This document shows, one piece after another, positions 60,590-64,000 of a stretch of DNA of 64,000 nt (positions are counted from its first letter, which is position 1; each line of letters starts with the position of its first letter). The stretch spans positions 1,443,501-1,507,500 of the forward strand of contig OY743189.1 of the NCBI GenBank assembly GCA_963555705.1, in the 5' to 3' direction. Source of the stretch: Ligustrum vulgare (taxonomy: Eukaryota; Streptophyta; Magnoliopsida; Lamiales; Oleaceae). The notes beneath the pieces are model-generated. The model searched no databases, was not told the origin of the DNA, and saw only the letters and a list, made by a program, of their open reading frames with translations. The translations under genes were made by a program, and so were the position numbers.

Positions 60590-61280
60590 CAGTAATCAAA
60601 TATAGACAATAAATATGTCAGACAATAAGCCTTTCTTTGGACCGACTTATTATCTATATGATATACTTTATATTCATCACATATTTATTACCACCGTTGT
60701 GTTTGTCATTTGGCCAAACTGTGACCTTCCTTTGGTCCGATCAAAGTTCACATAAATAACAAACACACGCATCTTCATATTTCAAAATTAAACAAATCTA
60801 CATGACAGAGGTTACTTTGGCAACATGTCATTTCAATCGATTTATTTTGAAATAGAAGACACTTTTTCATATTTCATCTGGCCGGGATAATCTTAACGCA
60901 GTAATCAAATATCAGTATTCAATCTATCAGACAATAAGCCTTTATTTCAATCGACCCATTGTCCACATGATTAATTTGATGATAATCATATATTTATATT
61001 CCTGTGTGTCAGTCATTTGGCCAAACAGTAACCTTCCTTTGGGCCGATCACTATTTGCATAAATAGTAGACACCATTCAATTTGTCAAACAATAAGCCTT
61101 TCTTTGGATCGACTCATTGTTCACATGAATAATCAGATTATCATCGTATATTTATTACTGCATGTGTGTCTGTCATTTGGCCAAACAGTAACCTTCTTTT
61201 GGGCTGATCATTGCTCACATAAAATAACAGACACACTCGTCTTTATATTTCAAAATAAATAAGTCTACACGACAGAGGTT
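60590..61280 (-). repeat. Repeats in the 5' part of the Copia remnant
   Basis: CAATAAGCCTTTCTTTGG plus CGACTCATTGT-like phrases occur three times (about 60622, 60931, 61086), and TCATTTGGCCAAACAGTAAC plus CTTCCTTTGGGCCGATCA three times (about 60708, 61012, 61168). Confidence 0.85.
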
Positions 61281-61300
61281 AATTTAGCAACGTGTCATTT

Positions 61301-61960
61301 CAATTAATTTATCTCGAAATACAAGACAATTGATGGATCTGAAGGATTTTAAAAGTAAGAAGATCGAGATCCTAAACTTTAATGGCCAAATTCTTAATTC
61401 CTGGAACTTTAAGGGCCTAATATTTAATTCCAGAAATATTAAGGGTTTGATTTTAATTCCTGAAACTTTTAAGGACCTAAGGATCAATAATTCAAGAATT
61501 TAGGGATTTGAGACTTGAGGGCCTAAATTTTGAAACTTCAAAACTTTAGGAACTTGAAATTGTAAAATCCAAAACTTTATGATCAAATATGGATAAATCA
61601 AAACTTTAGAGGCCAATTATGAAGAAATCCTTAATTTGGGGGTTAAATTGAAATTTTATAAAACTTTAGTGGCCAATTTAGAAGAAATCCTTATTTTCAG
61701 GTGCTTAATTGGTATTCCACAAAACTTTAGTGGCCCATTTAGAAGAATTCCAAAATTTAGATGCCAATTTAGGAAATCTCCAAACTTAAGGTGTCAATTT
61801 AGAAAATTTTCAAACTTTAGGGGCTAAATTATAAAACCCTTAACTTTAGAGGTCCAACTTTAATAATTTATGACTTTATGGGGCTTAATTTTAAATTCCA
61901 TATTTTCAGGGATTAAAATCAATATCTTTTTAATCTTAAAGGACCGGAAGAGCAATAAAT
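61301..61960 (+). repeat. AACTTTAG-GGGCCAATTTAG minisatellite-like stretch
   Basis: Fifteen or more imperfect 30-45-bp units of the type AAACTTTAGGGGCYAATTTAGAA with changing spacers. Similar TTTAGTCCCTCAACTTTCAA repeats lie in the LTRs of elements B and C. The frames here (61284-61487, 61636-61827) are artefacts. Confidence 0.75.
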
Positions 61961-62100
61961 CGAAATATGAAAAATTGCACAAGGGTCCCTGATTTCATCA
62001 AATTTTCGGTGGAAGCCCCTATCCCCAATTTTCTCAGTTTTGCAACAACTAGGGTTTTTAACCTAGCAGTCGCCCCGGCAGCCGCGCGCTGTTCGCTAGA
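61961..62100. other. Junction region without a recognised gene
   Basis: Includes a short GC-rich piece (about 62066-62095). The frame at 61936-62127 matches nothing I recognise. Confidence 0.4.
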
Positions 62101-63616
62101 AACACACCACAAGTGCACGAGTCGCATACAAGTGATAATGGACTAATTGAGTCCAGTTTATCGATCCCACAAGGATTGTCTATTTCAACTACACTCTAGT
62201 ATAATTAATTTTAACAAGAAACACACACAATAAAGATTTGATTGGGAATGTTCTCGTACTAGAATTAAAGTTGCAATTGTAAATAAATAACTAGAAAAAT
62301 GGTGATGAATAGATGATAAAGGAGTGTTGGGATTCTTGATTCCACTTGACCATTACCTAATTGAATGATCACAAGCACATAGAAATGCAATTCATTAATC
62401 ATGTTAGACCCGATTTTCCAAACTTAGCTAATTACCTCTCTTGAGTGAAATCAACCTTAATTAGTGGAATTAACCTACTATATCTCTATGTCAATTAAAA
62501 ACAAATCAATTGCATTAAACCTATGTGAAAATAGCTCAATGGGTCATCTAGGGTTTTAGGTATATCTCTATCCTAAACAAGAACCTAGAGCAACTATTGT
62601 ATTGATCTAGAATACACAACAATTTCTCAATAATTGCACATCCCAAGAAACCTAAGCATAAATGTGGCCACAATAAATGCTAGTCAATAAATACAAATTA
62701 AACGCACAAGATAATAAAAAGCTTAAATTCTTAACACAAGTATTAAAATCAACTAAGCTAGGTCAAGCTTCATCAACATCCCAACACAAAATAGTTTAGC
62801 CCATAGTGAAATAACAATAAAATTCAAGAATTAAATACATCATTTCAACTATGAAGTAAAATAAATAAAGAAATATGAAGATTAAGCAAAAACACTTCCC
62901 TTCACCAATGATTCTTGCTTCAAAATATCACTATTCTTCCACAATAATGTTGGTATTCCTCCCCAAATCAATATTCATCAACAAAACTATACAAAAACAA
63001 AAGGAAATTACAAGAGAAAAACAAGAAAAATCAAAGAGAGAAAGAGAGCTAGAGTTTCTTGCTTTGAAAAAGGGGGAAAGAATTCTCCAAAAATACCCAA
63101 AATCACTCAAAATATACCCAAAATCGCGTAGATCCTCGTATAACAGCTTTTGGGCCGAACCGGGTCGCACCGGGTCGGCCCAGATTATTGCTCCATTTTA
63201 TGATCACGCGATCGCGTGGCAGAGTACCTCGCAATCGCGTGGTTGAGGTGAAAAACTCTCGGGTTGAGTTTATGCCTGACTTCGCGAACGCGACATGTAC
63301 ATAACCACGCGATCGCGTGGTTGACCTGAGTGATGTTTTGCAGCTTGATCCTCTTTTGATGATTTGCAATTGGGTCCTCCAACTTTCAATGTAGATCAAC
63401 TTGGTCCCCAAACTTTGACTCTTTGATGGATTTGAATCTTTTCTCCTCAATTTCTTCAAGTATTCATCCATTTAGCTCCTTTCTCATACTTTCTCCATGA
63501 AAGATTGTTGAACCTATTTAACCACAAAATATGCACAATTAAATAGATATTTGTTCAAATTACTCAAAAAGTGCCACCAAAAATATATGAAATGTGCATG
63601 TAAAATGCACTCAACA
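62101..63616 (-). mobile_element. Ty3/Gypsy LTR (minus orientation)
   Basis: Its start on the minus strand is TGTTGAGTGCATTTTACATG at 63616, directly after a polypurine tract. Far end approximate. It includes the phrase ATCGATCCCACAAGGATTG (62160-62178), common in plant Ty3/Gypsy LTRs, and CACGCGATCGCGTGG palindromes. Frames at 62875-63246 and 62931-63471 are Lys/Glu-rich or antisense readings with no domain. Confidence 0.65.
63200..63330. repeat. CACGCGATCGCGTGG palindromic words
   Basis: CACGCGATCGCGTGG at about 63205 and ACCACGCGATCGCGTGGT at about 63303, with decayed copies (CAATCGCGTGGTTG, TTCGCGAACGCG) between them. Confidence 0.88.
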
Positions 63617-63655
63617 AATACCCCCAAACTTGAACTCTTGCTCGTTCCGAGCAAG
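63611..63655 (-). promoter_or_regulatory. Polypurine tract and last codons before the LTR
   Basis: The minus strand reads CAAGTTTGGGGGTAT just before the LTR and encodes LARNEQEFKFGGIC*, with the stop formed by the first bases of the LTR (TGTTGA). This peptide-plus-tract arrangement is a recurrent 3' end in plant Ty3/Gypsy elements. Confidence 0.7.
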
Positions 63656-64000
63656 AATATTTACATGCATCTACAAAAAGTGACAATATGATCAACAATG
63701 CTAGATACTTGCAATCTTCCATGAGTGTGAAATTGCATAATTAATTCACAATTATGTTCCCAAATAACGCTACAAAAATGAGTTTGGCTTATCCGATGTT
63801 CGATCGGTGCGTGTGTGCATAGCCACTGTCAATCGTCAATAAGATTCAAGAATGTTGATGAGTAAAGAGGTTTCAATTCAAAACTATCCCACCATTAGTG
63901 GTCAATTCTTTCCTTTCCCACTCGTGACATTCATATCCCAATGAATAATTTTCTTTCCACTCCCGGGATGCAATTCTAGAGGGTACTTCTCAAATCACTC
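63656..64000 (-). other. 3' internal end of a Gypsy element, cut by the window
   Basis: Lies upstream of the polypurine tract on the minus strand. No domain recognised in this short part. Confidence 0.5.

Larger units (their letters stand above)
55853..61300 (-). mobile_element. Old Ty1/Copia remnant, split by a solo LTR
   Basis: The left (3') LTR is 55853-56260 (TGTTAGAATTAAATC...AATTCCAACA), followed by a minus-strand polypurine tract (GTAGCCCAAGTGAGAGAT, 56261-56278). Going right there are pol remnants in the order expected for the minus strand: RT, RT start, integrase, then a repeat-rich 5' region. No 5' LTR was recognised. All frames carry stops. Confidence 0.78.

Noticed and set aside
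62875..63471. Lys/Glu-rich frame and antisense frames
   Set aside because: Inside a Gypsy LTR. The composition reflects A-rich sequence, and no family is recognised.

Overview
The window is repeat-rich, AT-rich plant nuclear DNA, most likely from a eudicot. It contains Ty3/Gypsy and Ty1/Copia LTR elements primed by initiator-Met tRNA, an L1-type LINE with an RNase H domain, a Helitron, Mutator-type elements with 9-bp target duplications and a plant LOG homologue. No species can be named. I see no ordinary host gene with introns, and no rRNA, tRNA or CRISPR. Almost every long open frame is low-complexity or lies inside an LTR.

Layout. 1-2152: end of an LTR whose start lies outside the window. 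2153-12190: a decayed LINE (+), split by a solo LTR (2239-9470), which is split by a Helitron (3970-9191), which holds another LTR (4795-7712). 12191-13124: AT-rich DNA. 13134-37088: a Mutator-like foldback element, split by a solo LTR (14087-36434), split by LTR retroelement A (15035-33797), whose 3' LTR is split by element B (22035-32252). Target duplications are readable at each level: TAAAATTAC, CCGCT, ACCCC and ATAAT. 37718-39218: a second Mutator-like element. 39424-42674: a Copia LTR piece and a decayed Ty3/Gypsy gag-pol. 42675-55852: an old LTR fragment split by a Copia element (43890-52381) whose two LTRs look identical, then AT-rich DNA. 55853-61300: a decayed Copia element (-) with a solo Gypsy LTR inside it (57225-58104). 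61300-64000: a minisatellite-like stretch and a Gypsy LTR with its polypurine tract.

The most interesting part is about 18728-20665, inside retroelement A and antisense to it. This ~1.9-kb block is absent from the matching part of element B. It holds two intact intronless frames on the minus strand. The first is a 183-residue protein with a basic stretch and a four-cysteine cluster resembling the small nucleic-acid-binding proteins of Betaflexiviridae. The second is a 217-residue LOG-type cytokinin riboside monophosphate phosphoribohydrolase. The spacer between them has several hairpins, one with a GAAA tetraloop on the coding strand, and three hairpin-bearing repeats follow the LOG frame. 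The block may be an endogenous viral fragment or captured RNA carrying a cytokinin-activating gene. Its origin, expression and function are not shown by the sequence.

Element B is also unusual: its two ~3.95-kb LTRs are inverted rather than direct, yet the whole is flanked by a clean 5-bp target duplication.
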